From Fulvivirga lutea (GTDB lineage Bacteria > Bacteroidota > Bacteroidia > Cytophagales > Cyclobacteriaceae): a stretch of DNA of 64,000 bases. The notes under the pieces are model-generated. The model was not told the origin of the DNA. It saw nothing but the letters and a program-made list of their open reading frames with translations, and did no database searches. Shown piece by piece: positions 54,240 through 62,347 of this stretch. The position numbers and the translations under genes were made by a program. Position 1 is the stretch's first letter. Every line of letters starts with the position of its first letter. The stretch lies in the NCBI RefSeq assembly GCF_017068455.1, contig NZ_CP070608.1:668501-732500 (forward strand), read 5' to 3'.

Positions 54240-54917
54240 TTGAGAATACTGGAAGATTTTATTTCGTTGTTTTTCCCCAACTTTTGCCTTGGCTGTAATC
54301 GTTCATTATATAAACAAGAGCGACTCGTTTGTGCTCATTGTATTTCAGAGGCAGCAAAAACCAATACACATTTAGAACATGATAATTTTATTAAAAGAAA
54401 GTTCGATGGTAAAATTCAGGTTGAGAATGCCTGGTCTTACTTTTATTTTCAAAAAGATGGTATTGCCCAAAACCTTATTCACCACTTAAAATATGAAAAC
54501 AGGCCAGAATTGGGTGTTGAATTAGGCAAGCGATATGCCTCGGTATTAAAGGAGGTGATTAACCTTAATAAACCAGACTATATCGTACCTGTTCCGTTGC
54601 ACTTTAAGAAATTGAAAAAAAGAGGCTACAATCAAAGTGCTGAATTCGCAAAAGGGCTAAGCCAAGTATTAGAAATTCCGTACTTAAATGGTTTGGAAAG
54701 AAAAATTGCAACCGAAACTCAGACAGCAAAATCAAGAATGCAACGTTGGGAGAATGTAAATACCATTTTTGGTGTCATTGATGATTCGGTAGTTAAGAAG
54801 CATATTTTGTTAGTAGATGATGTGATTACCACTGGCGCAACCATTGAAGCGTGTGCTCAAATTTTAATTGATGCTGGCTGCAAGGTTACAATTGCTACTT
54901 TAGCCAGTGTTAGGTGA
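54240..54917 (+). CDS. comF: ComF-family phosphoribosyltransferase-like protein
   Basis: 225 residues, TTG start. A zinc-ribbon-like N-terminus (CLGCNRSLY...VCAHC) is followed by a PRTase fold with HLKYENRPELG and the PRPP-binding VDDVITTGATIE. ComF family members take part in DNA uptake or transformation and are near-universal. It is divergent from the AhpD gene and converges on the MORN-repeat gene with 4 nt between stops. Confidence 0.9.
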   Translation: MRILEDFISLFFPNFCLGCNRSLYKQERLVCAHCISEAAKTNTHLEHDNFIKRKFDGKIQVENAWSYFYFQKDGIAQNLIHHLKYENRPELGVELGKRYASVLKEVINLNKPDYIVPVPLHFKKLKKRGYNQSAEFAKGLSQVLEIPYLNGLERKIATETQTAKSRMQRWENVNTIFGVIDDSVVKKHILLVDDVITTGATIEACAQILIDAGCKVTIATLASVR

Positions 54918-54921
54918 CGTG

Positions 54922-56199
54922 CTAATGCTTGATTTGTTCTTTTAGTTTACCACCACGGTAATAGTATTTCCATAACCCCGACTTTTCACCATCCTTAAAC
55001 TCCCCTTCAGACTCAATATTTCCATTGCTATGAAAAAACTGCCATTTGCCTGTTTTTACACCATTATTAAATTGACCTAACTCTGCAAGAGTACCGTCAC
55101 TTAAATAGTATTTCCATTCACCATGCGGAATGCCGTCTTTAAATGAGCAACTAATCTCTATTTTATTATTCGGATAATAATCAATTTTTATTCCGTTACC
55201 ATCTTTTAAGGTGCCAGAAGTGAGGGTATCTCCAGATTCTGTTATGTAAGGACTAATGTTCCATATGGCTCCTAAGCGCCATGTTTCTTCTACTTTTAAT
55301 GATCCATTTTCATGAAAAATGCCCCAAAGTCCATCTTCCAAACCATTTACAAAAGTTCCGATTGATTCTACTTTTCCATTCGGGTGATAGCTAAACCATT
55401 GGCCGTGTTGATCACCCAATTTGTAGCTACCTTCCTCCATTAATTGACCATTTTCATAAAAAAAGCGCCAGTTTCCGGTTCTAAGGTCATTTTCATAAAA
55501 ACCGGTGATTCGAACTTTACCGTTAATGAAATAACTGCGATAGCTGTTTTCTTTTAAACCATTGTTGTACACTAACTGCTCTTCCAGGTTACCATTATCA
55601 TAATAAAACCGCCAGACTTTATCTTTCAGGCCATTGGAATAATAACCTTCAACAATTAATTCCCTGAACAAATTATATTCTTTCCAAACGCCATGGGTGG
55701 TGTCATCTTTATATTCCGCCTCTATTATCAGCTCCCGATTTGGTGTGTATACCTGAACTATACCTTGTTTGGCACCATTCACATATTGCTCAACACGCTC
55801 TCTAATACCATTTTCATAATAGGTTGTCCAAACACCGTTTTTTCTTCCATTTTCGAACGAACCCTTCTTTTTATGGTAGCCATTTTTGTAGTATTCCAGA
55901 TAATCTAATGGGGTTCCTGAGCGGTATTCAACTTTGGCCTTTAGGTTACCATCATCATAATAAAACCTCCATTTTCCATCTTTTTTATTCGCCACGTATT
56001 CACCTTCTTCAATGACAATTCCCTTTTCATTATAATATCTCCATAGGCCCTCTTTGCTTCCATTAACCAATTTACCTTGGCCCACAATGGTACTATCAGA
56101 ATTATAAACTTTTACACTTTGATCTTGACTAATGCCGCTGTGCGACAACATTAGGCAGCCGAGAATTAAAACAGAAATGGTGATTTTATAATGAATCAT
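54922..56199 (-). CDS. MORN-repeat (MORN_2) secreted protein, about 15 repeats
   Basis: 425 residues. A signal peptide (ILGCLMLSHSGISQ) is followed by about fifteen 22-24-residue units of the pattern G-x-W-x-x-Y/F-x-x-N/D-G-x-x-x-x-E, e.g. KDGKWRFYYDDGNLKAKVEY and HGEWKYYLSDGTLAELGQF. These MORN_2 (YwqK-type) units form a beta-hairpin strip; they occur on toxin-antitoxin-like and surface proteins. No attached enzyme domain is seen. The role is unknown. Confidence 0.85.
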   Translation of the reverse strand: MIHYKITISVLILGCLMLSHSGISQDQSVKVYNSDSTIVGQGKLVNGSKEGLWRYYNEKGIVIEEGEYVANKKDGKWRFYYDDGNLKAKVEYRSGTPLDYLEYYKNGYHKKKGSFENGRKNGVWTTYYENGIRERVEQYVNGAKQGIVQVYTPNRELIIEAEYKDDTTHGVWKEYNLFRELIVEGYYSNGLKDKVWRFYYDNGNLEEQLVYNNGLKENSYRSYFINGKVRITGFYENDLRTGNWRFFYENGQLMEEGSYKLGDQHGQWFSYHPNGKVESIGTFVNGLEDGLWGIFHENGSLKVEETWRLGAIWNISPYITESGDTLTSGTLKDGNGIKIDYYPNNKIEISCSFKDGIPHGEWKYYLSDGTLAELGQFNNGVKTGKWQFFHSNGNIESEGEFKDGEKSGLWKYYYRGGKLKEQIKH

Positions 56200-56221
56200 T
56201 TTATAATGATGAACTTGCGTA

Positions 56222-56229
56222 TATATTTG
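56222..56229 (+). promoter_or_regulatory. -7 element (TATATTTG) for the small membrane protein
   Basis: Perfect TAnnTTTG 23 nt before the ATG at 56253. No clear TTTG -33 box about 20 nt upstream, so this is moderate evidence. Confidence 0.45.
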
Positions 56230-56252
56230 TATTCCAATTAAACTTTAAACAG

Positions 56253-56372
56253 ATGTCAGCATTATTAGTTGTATTAGTTTTATTCGTGTTAGCAATATTA
56301 TCGCCAAAGATTTTTCCTAACAAAATGTTTAGCAATAATAAGCACGATGTAAATAACTCTACTGAACAATAG
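56253..56372 (+). CDS. Tiny single-pass membrane protein (39 aa)
   Basis: A 39-residue frame starting at ATG with one hydrophobic helix (SALLVVLVLFVLAILS) and a polar tail (NNKHDVNNSTEQ). It is preceded by a perfect TATATTTG promoter element and overlaps the 3' end of the Rid gene by 14 nt. Short hydrophobic proteins of this kind are often overlooked; its role is unknown and it is unproven as a gene. Confidence 0.45.
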   Translation: MSALLVVLVLFVLAILSPKIFPNKMFSNNKHDVNNSTEQ

Positions 56373-56745
56373 CACTAGCTTCAATTTCAACCAGATAATC
56401 TGGGTCAATTAGTTTACTAACTTCTACCATAGAAGTAACGGGCTTAATTGATTTAAAGTATTCTCCATGTGCTTTGCCTATTTCGCTCCATAGGCTAATA
56501 TCAGTAACATAAATTCTGGTTCGAATTATATCTTCCAATCGCCCTCCGGCTTTAAGAATATATTCTTCAATTATTTCCAGACATCTCTTCGTTTGTAAAT
56601 AAGGGTCTCCTTTGCCATATAGTTCCCCATTTACGATGGACACCGTACCGGATGTCTCAATAACATTGCCAACTCTCACAGCACGTGAATAACCAACAAT
56701 ATCTTCCCATTTGGCTCCAGAGGAAAAGTTTTGTCTTGATTTCAT
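56359..56745 (-). CDS. RidA-superfamily protein without the canonical arginine
   Basis: 128 residues, the normal Rid (YjgF) length and trimeric fold: RAVRVGNVIETSGT, the TRIYVTDISLW block and C-terminal VEIEASAI. Canonical RidA enamine/imine deaminases have an arginine in the P-x-R-x-x-V-E-V segment; here it reads KPVTSMVEVSKL, so that residue is lacking. This points to one of the Rid subgroups with other chemistry or ligand binding. It is divergent from the LOG gene, with 41 nt between starts. Confidence 0.88.
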   Translation of the reverse strand: MKSRQNFSSGAKWEDIVGYSRAVRVGNVIETSGTVSIVNGELYGKGDPYLQTKRCLEIIEEYILKAGGRLEDIIRTRIYVTDISLWSEIGKAHGEYFKSIKPVTSMVEVSKLIDPDYLVEIEASAIVQ

Positions 56746-56786
56746 TGGATTTATATTAAATTACGAACCATAACTTAGTTAAACTT

Positions 56787-57362
56787 ATGAAGAATATCTG
56801 TGTTTTTTGCGGTTCGAGTTTTGGCAATTCGCCAGCCTATAAAAATTCAGCCATTGAATTAGGAGAATTATTAGCACAGAAAAAATATCGACTTGTATAT
56901 GGAGGCGGAAATGTTGGATTAATGGGGGTAATTGCTGATACGGTTATTAAGTGCGGAGGAGAAGTAATAGGAGTAATTCCGGAATTCTTGCAGCAAAGGG
57001 AAGTGGGCCATACTGGGTTGACAGAACTAATAGTAGTGGATTCAATGCATCAAAGAAAGATGAAAATGGCAGAACTGGCGGATGCATTCATTGCAATGCC
57101 CGGAGGTTTTGGAACACTCGAAGAATTGGCAGAGATTACAACTTGGGTACAGCTTAATTTAATGAACAAGCCCATTGGTGTATTAAACGTGAATGGCTAT
57201 TATAATCATTTACAGGAATTTATAGGAAAAATGAATAAGGAGAAATTTATTTCTGTTGAGAACAGTAATTTGATACAATTCGATAATCAACCAAAAGAGC
57301 TGCTGGCGCAATTAGAAAGTTCTAACGGTCAGAATAACAGCCTGTTAAGAAGTAAAATATAA
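56787..57362 (+). CDS. LOG-family protein (TIGR00730, cytokinin riboside 5'-monophosphate phosphoribohydrolase-like)
   Basis: 191 residues. N-terminal VFCGSSFGNSPAY, then GGGNVGLMGVIAD and the LOG signature MPGGFGTLEELAEITTW with the catalytic glutamate. LOG enzymes hydrolyse nucleotide N-glycosidic bonds, e.g. AMP to adenine and ribose 5-phosphate. The plain, single-domain version here is the common bacterial form. It stands divergently from the Rid gene. Confidence 0.92.
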   Translation: MKNICVFCGSSFGNSPAYKNSAIELGELLAQKKYRLVYGGGNVGLMGVIADTVIKCGGEVIGVIPEFLQQREVGHTGLTELIVVDSMHQRKMKMAELADAFIAMPGGFGTLEELAEITTWVQLNLMNKPIGVLNVNGYYNHLQEFIGKMNKEKFISVENSNLIQFDNQPKELLAQLESSNGQNNSLLRSKI

Positions 57363-57425
57363 CATCAATCACATATCACCCAGAATGGGTTATTGTTATC
57401 ATCATTAAAAGAAATAATGTTGTAG

Positions 57426-58703
57426 GTGTTTAAAAAGGAAAAACTTACGTATACTTCTTTTGTGGATAGAAAGGCTTTTTTATTACTTATAACTCTGTTT
57501 ATTGGATTCGTTCAATTAAACGCACAAACTCTTGGGTTTAGGTTTATCAATGACCAGAAGCGTGTACGTATACCTTTTGAACTTTACAATAACCTAATCG
57601 TAGTACCGGTTATCCTGAACAATCAACTTCCTTTAAAATTTATTCTGGATACAGGGGTTCGTACTACCATTCTAACCGAAAAAGCCTATACCGATATACT
57701 TAATTTATCTTATTCCAAAAAATATACCATTGCAGGAATTGGAGATGATGTCGATGAAGGAATAGAGGCATACATTACGAATGGCGTTTCATTGACTTTA
57801 CCGGGTGTGAAGGGAACAGGCCACGCCATGCTTGTGTTGGAAGAAGATTATCTGGAATTACGTAACTACCTCGGCACAGATGTACATGGTGTTTTAGGTT
57901 ATGAGATATTTAGCCGATTTGTTGTAAAGGTAGATTACGACAACAAAATGTTGATGTTAACTACTCCGGAGTATTTTCATCCGAGTAGAAAATATGATGA
58001 ATTGGACCTTTCAGTGGAAGATACCAAACCATACTTAACCGGAACGATCCAGTACGAAAATCAGGAGCCTATAAATTTGAAATTAATGGTTGATTCTGGA
58101 GCCAGCCATGGTTTATTGTTAGATACAGACTCTGATGAAAAATTATTCGTCCCGGAGAAAAACCTTAGAACCAATTTAGGAAGAGGGTTAGCAGGTGACA
58201 TGTATGGTAAAATAGCAAGAATTGAAAAGTTAGAAATTGGGAATAGGTCCTGGAAGAACCCTCTTGCCACTTTTCCTGATGGCAATGATTTGCTCGATAG
58301 TTTAAAAGGATCAAATGTTTTTAGACATGGATCTATCGGTGGAGGCATTCTTACGCGCTTTAAAGTAATTTTCGATTTTCCTGAAGAGAAGATTTATTTA
58401 AAAAAAGGGAGAAAGTTTAAGTCGGACTTCACTTATAATTTGAGTGGCATTATTGTAAAAGCAAAAGGCAGCCGATTAAATACATTTGAAATAGTTGAAA
58501 TTAGACCGGGCTCTGCTGGGGAAAAAGCGGGCTTTCAAGTCGGGGATCAAATCATTTCTGTAGATAATATTGATAAGTCAAGATTGAATCTGGAGCTGAT
58601 CAATGGAATGTTGAACTCTCGCGAAAACAAGAAAGTGAGAATAGAAGTAGCAAGAGGCCAGGTTCACTACTCTGCCAGGTTCCGGTTGAAAAGTCAGATT
58701 TAA
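57426..58703 (+). CDS. Secreted retropepsin-like aspartyl protease with C-terminal PDZ domain
   Basis: 425 residues, GTG start. A signal-anchor (AFLLLITLFIGFVQLNAQ) leads to two pepsin-like halves: the first active-site motif FILDTGVRTTIL, the second LMVDSGASHGLL, each with the D-T/S-G triad. A PDZ domain follows (about 340-420, EIRPGSAGEKAGFQVGDQII). Such proteins are periplasmic in Bacteroidota and are presumed to process envelope proteins. The stop shares TTAA with the next gene. Confidence 0.9.
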   Translation: MFKKEKLTYTSFVDRKAFLLLITLFIGFVQLNAQTLGFRFINDQKRVRIPFELYNNLIVVPVILNNQLPLKFILDTGVRTTILTEKAYTDILNLSYSKKYTIAGIGDDVDEGIEAYITNGVSLTLPGVKGTGHAMLVLEEDYLELRNYLGTDVHGVLGYEIFSRFVVKVDYDNKMLMLTTPEYFHPSRKYDELDLSVEDTKPYLTGTIQYENQEPINLKLMVDSGASHGLLLDTDSDEKLFVPEKNLRTNLGRGLAGDMYGKIARIEKLEIGNRSWKNPLATFPDGNDLLDSLKGSNVFRHGSIGGGILTRFKVIFDFPEEKIYLKKGRKFKSDFTYNLSGIIVKAKGSRLNTFEIVEIRPGSAGEKAGFQVGDQIISVDNIDKSRLNLELINGMLNSRENKKVRIEVARGQVHYSARFRLKSQI

Positions 58704-59167
58704 AATTTAACCAAATCAAGTAACCTCGATTTATTCTTTCTATACTTCTTAATCATGTATAGGTGCATCTTTTTAAACCGAATGGAGTTTAAAATGGATC
58801 GAGACAGTTTTTCCGAAGTAAGGTTTTCTTTAAGCAAGTAATCTTGGGCCTCACTATAACCCTCACTATAGTTTGAGTTTTTTAATACAGTAATCGGAAT
58901 ATCACGCGTATCGCTATTTTGAGTAAGCTTTTTTAGAATTTTTTTAATCTTAATTTTTTCTACATTATCATCAATTAAGATACAAGAAGGCTTGAACTTT
59001 CGAATTTTCCTAAATAAACCACTTAACTCAAAACCTATTTCCGCGTTAACTACGCTCGATTTTATTTGTTTAAGTTGTGTATAAACAGAACTTAACTCTA
59101 TTGGGTTGTTACCTATTAAAAATACATTAATTGGTGACGAAGGTTGATTTTGACTAAGCGCTTCCAT
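58700..59167 (-). CDS. Receiver-like (degenerate response regulator) protein
   Basis: 155 residues from ATG 59167 (a TTG 6 nt upstream is possible). The receiver beta3 aspartate is present in CILIDDNV and a late lysine in DYLLKENL, but the usual acidic pair near the N-terminus (DD/ED) is replaced by GNN in VFLIGNNPIE. It is therefore a pseudo-receiver or atypical phosphoacceptor. A basic C-terminal tail follows without an output domain. It faces the PDZ protease gene tail to tail. Confidence 0.75.
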   Translation of the reverse strand: MEALSQNQPSSPINVFLIGNNPIELSSVYTQLKQIKSSVVNAEIGFELSGLFRKIRKFKPSCILIDDNVEKIKIKKILKKLTQNSDTRDIPITVLKNSNYSEGYSEAQDYLLKENLTSEKLSRSILNSIRFKKMHLYMIKKYRKNKSRLLDLVKF

Positions 59168-59243
59168 GGACAATTTATTTCTATGTAATTTAACTACTAT
59201 TGAGGACTACTATTGTATTAAACGTGTAATTTTTATGTAAGTT

Positions 59244-60365
59244 TTGACTAGAGATTCAACAAAAAATCAAATTGTAATCATTGGTGCCGGTTTAGCCGGT
59301 TTGGTAACCGCCATCATGCTAAAAAAATCTGGGTTAGATGTTATACTAATCGAAAAGAAGCAATTTCCTTTTCACAGGGTATGTGGCGAATACATCTCGA
59401 ATGAGGTTAAGCCTTTTCTTTTGAGTTTAGGAATTATGCCGGAAGAGCTTAACCCAAGTAGCATATCAGAATTTGAATTAACATCAATTGCTGGTAAGTC
59501 TAAAACCATTCAACTCGATCTGGGGGGTTTTGGTATTAGCAGATATGCCTTTGACCAATACCTTTATCAAATAGCCTTGGATAAAGGAGTGAATGTCATT
59601 CACGACCAGGTAGAAGATATCTTCTTTTCCGGAAAGGAATTTTGTGTAAAAACAAAAGAAATGAGTATCAGGTCGGAGTTGGTAATAGGTGCTTTTGGTA
59701 AGCGTTCAGTGTTAGATAAAAAACTAACTCGGTCATTTATGCTCCGCCCTTCCCCTTATGTTGGAGTTAAATATCATATCAAGTATGATTACCCAACAAA
59801 CAAAGTTTCACTGCACAATTTTGCTGGCGGATATTGTGGATTAAGTGCAATAGAAGGAGGAAAGTATAATTTATGTTATCTGTCTCATCGATCAAACCTT
59901 AAAGAGTATCGAAATATTGAGAAAATGGAGCAGGATATTCTGTGCCAAAATCCAAAGCTTAAAGATGTATTTGACAATGCGGATTTTTTATTTGATGCTC
60001 CTCAGGTAATCAATGAAATATCATTTGAAACAAAACAGCCCGTTGAAAACCATATTTTAATGTGTGGAGATGCTGCGGGAATGATTACACCACTGTGTGG
60101 CAATGGAATGGCAATGGCCATTCATTCTGCAAAAATTGTATCTGAGGAGGTAATTAATTATTTCACAAACCATAAGGATAGAGGTACATTAGAAATGAAC
60201 TATTCCAAACGTTGGAACCACCACTTTAGAACCAGGTTGGCTGTTGGCAGAACCATTCAAAAGTTGTTCGGAGCTACGTTTCAATCAAACTTTGCTTTGA
60301 GCTTATTAAACTTTAAGCCATTGGCCAATTTTATAGTGAAAAACACTCATGGCCAGCCGTTTTAG
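59244..60365 (+). CDS. FAD-dependent oxidoreductase (geranylgeranyl-reductase/hydroxylase-like)
   Basis: 373 residues, TTG start. N-terminal FAD loop VIIGAGLAGLVTAIML, the PFHRVCGEYISNE substrate-loop seen in geranylgeranyl reductases and flavin hydroxylases, and the second FAD motif MCGDAAGMITPLCGNGMAM. It could hydroxylate or reduce a polyketide/isoprenoid intermediate. It opens the type III PKS locus, converging on the UbiA gene with a 4-nt overlap. In Streptomyces the srs cluster also couples a type III PKS, methylase and flavoprotein (family knowledge). Confidence 0.87.
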   Translation: MTRDSTKNQIVIIGAGLAGLVTAIMLKKSGLDVILIEKKQFPFHRVCGEYISNEVKPFLLSLGIMPEELNPSSISEFELTSIAGKSKTIQLDLGGFGISRYAFDQYLYQIALDKGVNVIHDQVEDIFFSGKEFCVKTKEMSIRSELVIGAFGKRSVLDKKLTRSFMLRPSPYVGVKYHIKYDYPTNKVSLHNFAGGYCGLSAIEGGKYNLCYLSHRSNLKEYRNIEKMEQDILCQNPKLKDVFDNADFLFDAPQVINEISFETKQPVENHILMCGDAAGMITPLCGNGMAMAIHSAKIVSEEVINYFTNHKDRGTLEMNYSKRWNHHFRTRLAVGRTIQKLFGATFQSNFALSLLNFKPLANFIVKNTHGQPF

Positions 60366-61231
60366 CAGAGGAAAAGGTATATAAAAAATATATTTAGGCA
60401 AGAGGCGGAAATAAAATTGAGTTTCATGGTATGATCGAAATCGGCAGCTTGTTTATCCTTTCTTACTTTAAAATACCAGTAAGAAAAATAGCCAATGACC
60501 GGAGCCATCATTATCAGATAAATAGAAACTACAGTCAAGTTAAAATAGCTATTGAAGTACCAAACGAACCCTAATGACGACAAGCTGAAAACCAACCCAA
60601 CAAAATGAAAGGTTCCAAGTATTCCTAATTTATAGCTAAGAGTTATGTCTCCTCGTTCATAATCCTCTTCGTGCTGATAAATTTGAGTCATTGGGTAAGA
60701 ACCCCAAAGCATAACAGAGGTGAGTATTGCTGCCAGTAATAATTCTTTATCTAATGCTGCAAAAAAGTGAATATCGTTTATACCGATGTACGACATCATA
60801 AAAGTAAAAGCTCCCTGAAAAAATCCTGCTATTAACCAGCTTCCAAATGGGTATTTCTTTAGTCGAATAAGAGGATGGCTATATGCTTTTGAAACAAGTC
60901 CATAAACTAAAATCATTAAAAGAAAGGCGATATTGTATGCAGCTAAGAGCAAAGCAATGAAGTCAAAAATTAGAGACAAATAATACAAGCCTTTATTAAC
61001 TTTTGGAGGGTTTTTAAGACTTCCAATGCTCCCTTCATCTTTATCAAAATAGCTATTATAGCCATTGCTGGCAGGATATAGAAAAATATGTAAGCAGATA
61101 AAAACAATTAGTGCATTTTGAATGCTTACATTAGAAGAAACAGCAAGTGCAAATAAAAATACTGGCATCAGGAAAAATGAAAAAGGGATTCTTAAGTGTA
61201 GCCAGGCAGATTTATTAAATATGGAAGTCAT
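60362..61231 (-). CDS. UbiA-family prenyltransferase
   Basis: 289 residues from ATG 61231 (a TTG 9 nt upstream is less likely). Seven to nine TM helices and the two aspartate-rich sites: NGYNSYFDKDEGS and YQHEEDYERGD, which bind the Mg-diphosphate of the prenyl donor. UbiA enzymes prenylate aromatic rings in quinone and lipid synthesis. Being on the opposite strand to the PKS, FAD and methyltransferase genes but enclosed by them, it is most likely part of the same pathway. Confidence 0.88.
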   Translation of the reverse strand: MTSIFNKSAWLHLRIPFSFFLMPVFLFALAVSSNVSIQNALIVFICLHIFLYPASNGYNSYFDKDEGSIGSLKNPPKVNKGLYYLSLIFDFIALLLAAYNIAFLLMILVYGLVSKAYSHPLIRLKKYPFGSWLIAGFFQGAFTFMMSYIGINDIHFFAALDKELLLAAILTSVMLWGSYPMTQIYQHEEDYERGDITLSYKLGILGTFHFVGLVFSLSSLGFVWYFNSYFNLTVVSIYLIMMAPVIGYFSYWYFKVRKDKQAADFDHTMKLNFISASCLNIFFIYLFLC

Positions 61232-61267
61232 GACGACCAAGATATTAATTTTTAGGTATTATTGAGT

Positions 61268-62347
61268 ATGGGCGTAAGCTATATAACAGCAATAGAAACG
61301 AATGTTCCGAAAAACAAAGTGTCTCAAAAGCAGGCGTTGCAGTTTATGGTTTCCATGAACGACTTAAATGCAGAAGAATCACATAGGCTTAAGGCGCTTT
61401 ACCGTGCTAGCGGAATTGCAAATAGATACTCTGTTCTTTCTGATTATAACAAAACAACGGAATTTACTTTTTACCCAAATAATAAAAGTACCAGCCTGCC
61501 TGATACTAAAAACAGGATGGCAATTTATGCAGAAGAAGCGGTTGAGCTTGGTGCAGCAGCAGCCAAAAAATGTTTTCAATCGGCCAACGTAAAACCAGAA
61601 TCAATTACCCATTTAATAACCGTAAGCTGTACTGGGCTTCACGCTCCTGGCCAGGATATTGAATTAATCAATCGCTTGGGTTTGAAAGGGAATGTTGAAA
61701 GAACAGCCATTAATTTCATGGGTTGTTATGCAGCCTTTAATGCTTTAAAACTAGCTGACTCTATTAGTCAGGCAGCAGACTCAAAAGTTCTTGTTGTATG
61801 TACAGAGTTATGCAGTATCCATTTTCAAAAAGGAAAAGATGAAGATAACCTTTTAGCCAATGCCCTTTTTGGTGATGGTTCAGCAGCTGTAATTGTAGAG
61901 TCAAATCTTTCAAAAAAGTCACTTGAGATAAAAGGAAAAAATTGTGATTTATTACCGGATGGTAAAGACGAAATGGCGTGGGGTATTGGGCCATTTGGTT
62001 TCGAAATGAAGCTTTCAAGCTACGTACCTGACATTATTAACGGAGGCATTTCTAGACTGTTAGAAAATTATAATTCCAAGTTCGAATTTTATGCCATTCA
62101 CCCAGGAGGAAAAAAAATATTAAAGGTAGTTGAACAGGCTTTAGGTATTAATAAAGACAAGAATGCACAAGCGCATCATGTTCTAAAAAATTATGGAAAT
62201 ATGTCTTCACCTACCGTTCTGTTTGTACTCAAGGAAATTTGGGATGGACTAACTCGCTCAGATAATGAAAAAGAAATTTTATCAATGGCTTTTGGTCCAG
62301 GGCTTACTCTGGAGAGCATGACATTTAAAATCAACCACAATGCCTGA
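61268..62347 (+). CDS. Type III polyketide synthase (chalcone/stilbene synthase-like)
   Basis: 359 residues from ATG 61268 (a TTG at 61262 exists). The catalytic triad is Cys153 (NFMGCYAAF), His278 (YAIHPGGKK) and Asn311 (NYGNMSSPT), as in all type III PKSs. The family condenses acyl-CoA starters with malonyl-CoA into alkylresorcinols, alkylpyrones or phloroglucinols. The adjacent methyltransferase overlaps by 8 nt. Nearby fatty-acid genes suggest a long-chain acyl-CoA starter, but this is inference. Confidence 0.93.
   Translation: MGVSYITAIETNVPKNKVSQKQALQFMVSMNDLNAEESHRLKALYRASGIANRYSVLSDYNKTTEFTFYPNNKSTSLPDTKNRMAIYAEEAVELGAAAAKKCFQSANVKPESITHLITVSCTGLHAPGQDIELINRLGLKGNVERTAINFMGCYAAFNALKLADSISQAADSKVLVVCTELCSIHFQKGKDEDNLLANALFGDGSAAVIVESNLSKKSLEIKGKNCDLLPDGKDEMAWGIGPFGFEMKLSSYVPDIINGGISRLLENYNSKFEFYAIHPGGKKILKVVEQALGINKDKNAQAHHVLKNYGNMSSPTVLFVLKEIWDGLTRSDNEKEILSMAFGPGLTLESMTFKINHNA

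Noticed and set aside
56806-56818. GGTTCGAG resembling a tRNA T-loop
   Set aside because: Lies within the LOG gene coding sequence and has no acceptor stem, D-arm or anticodon arm around it.
57378-57390. Short hairpin ACCCA-gaa-TGGGT after the LOG gene
   Set aside because: Five-bp stem without a T-tract; not a convincing terminator.
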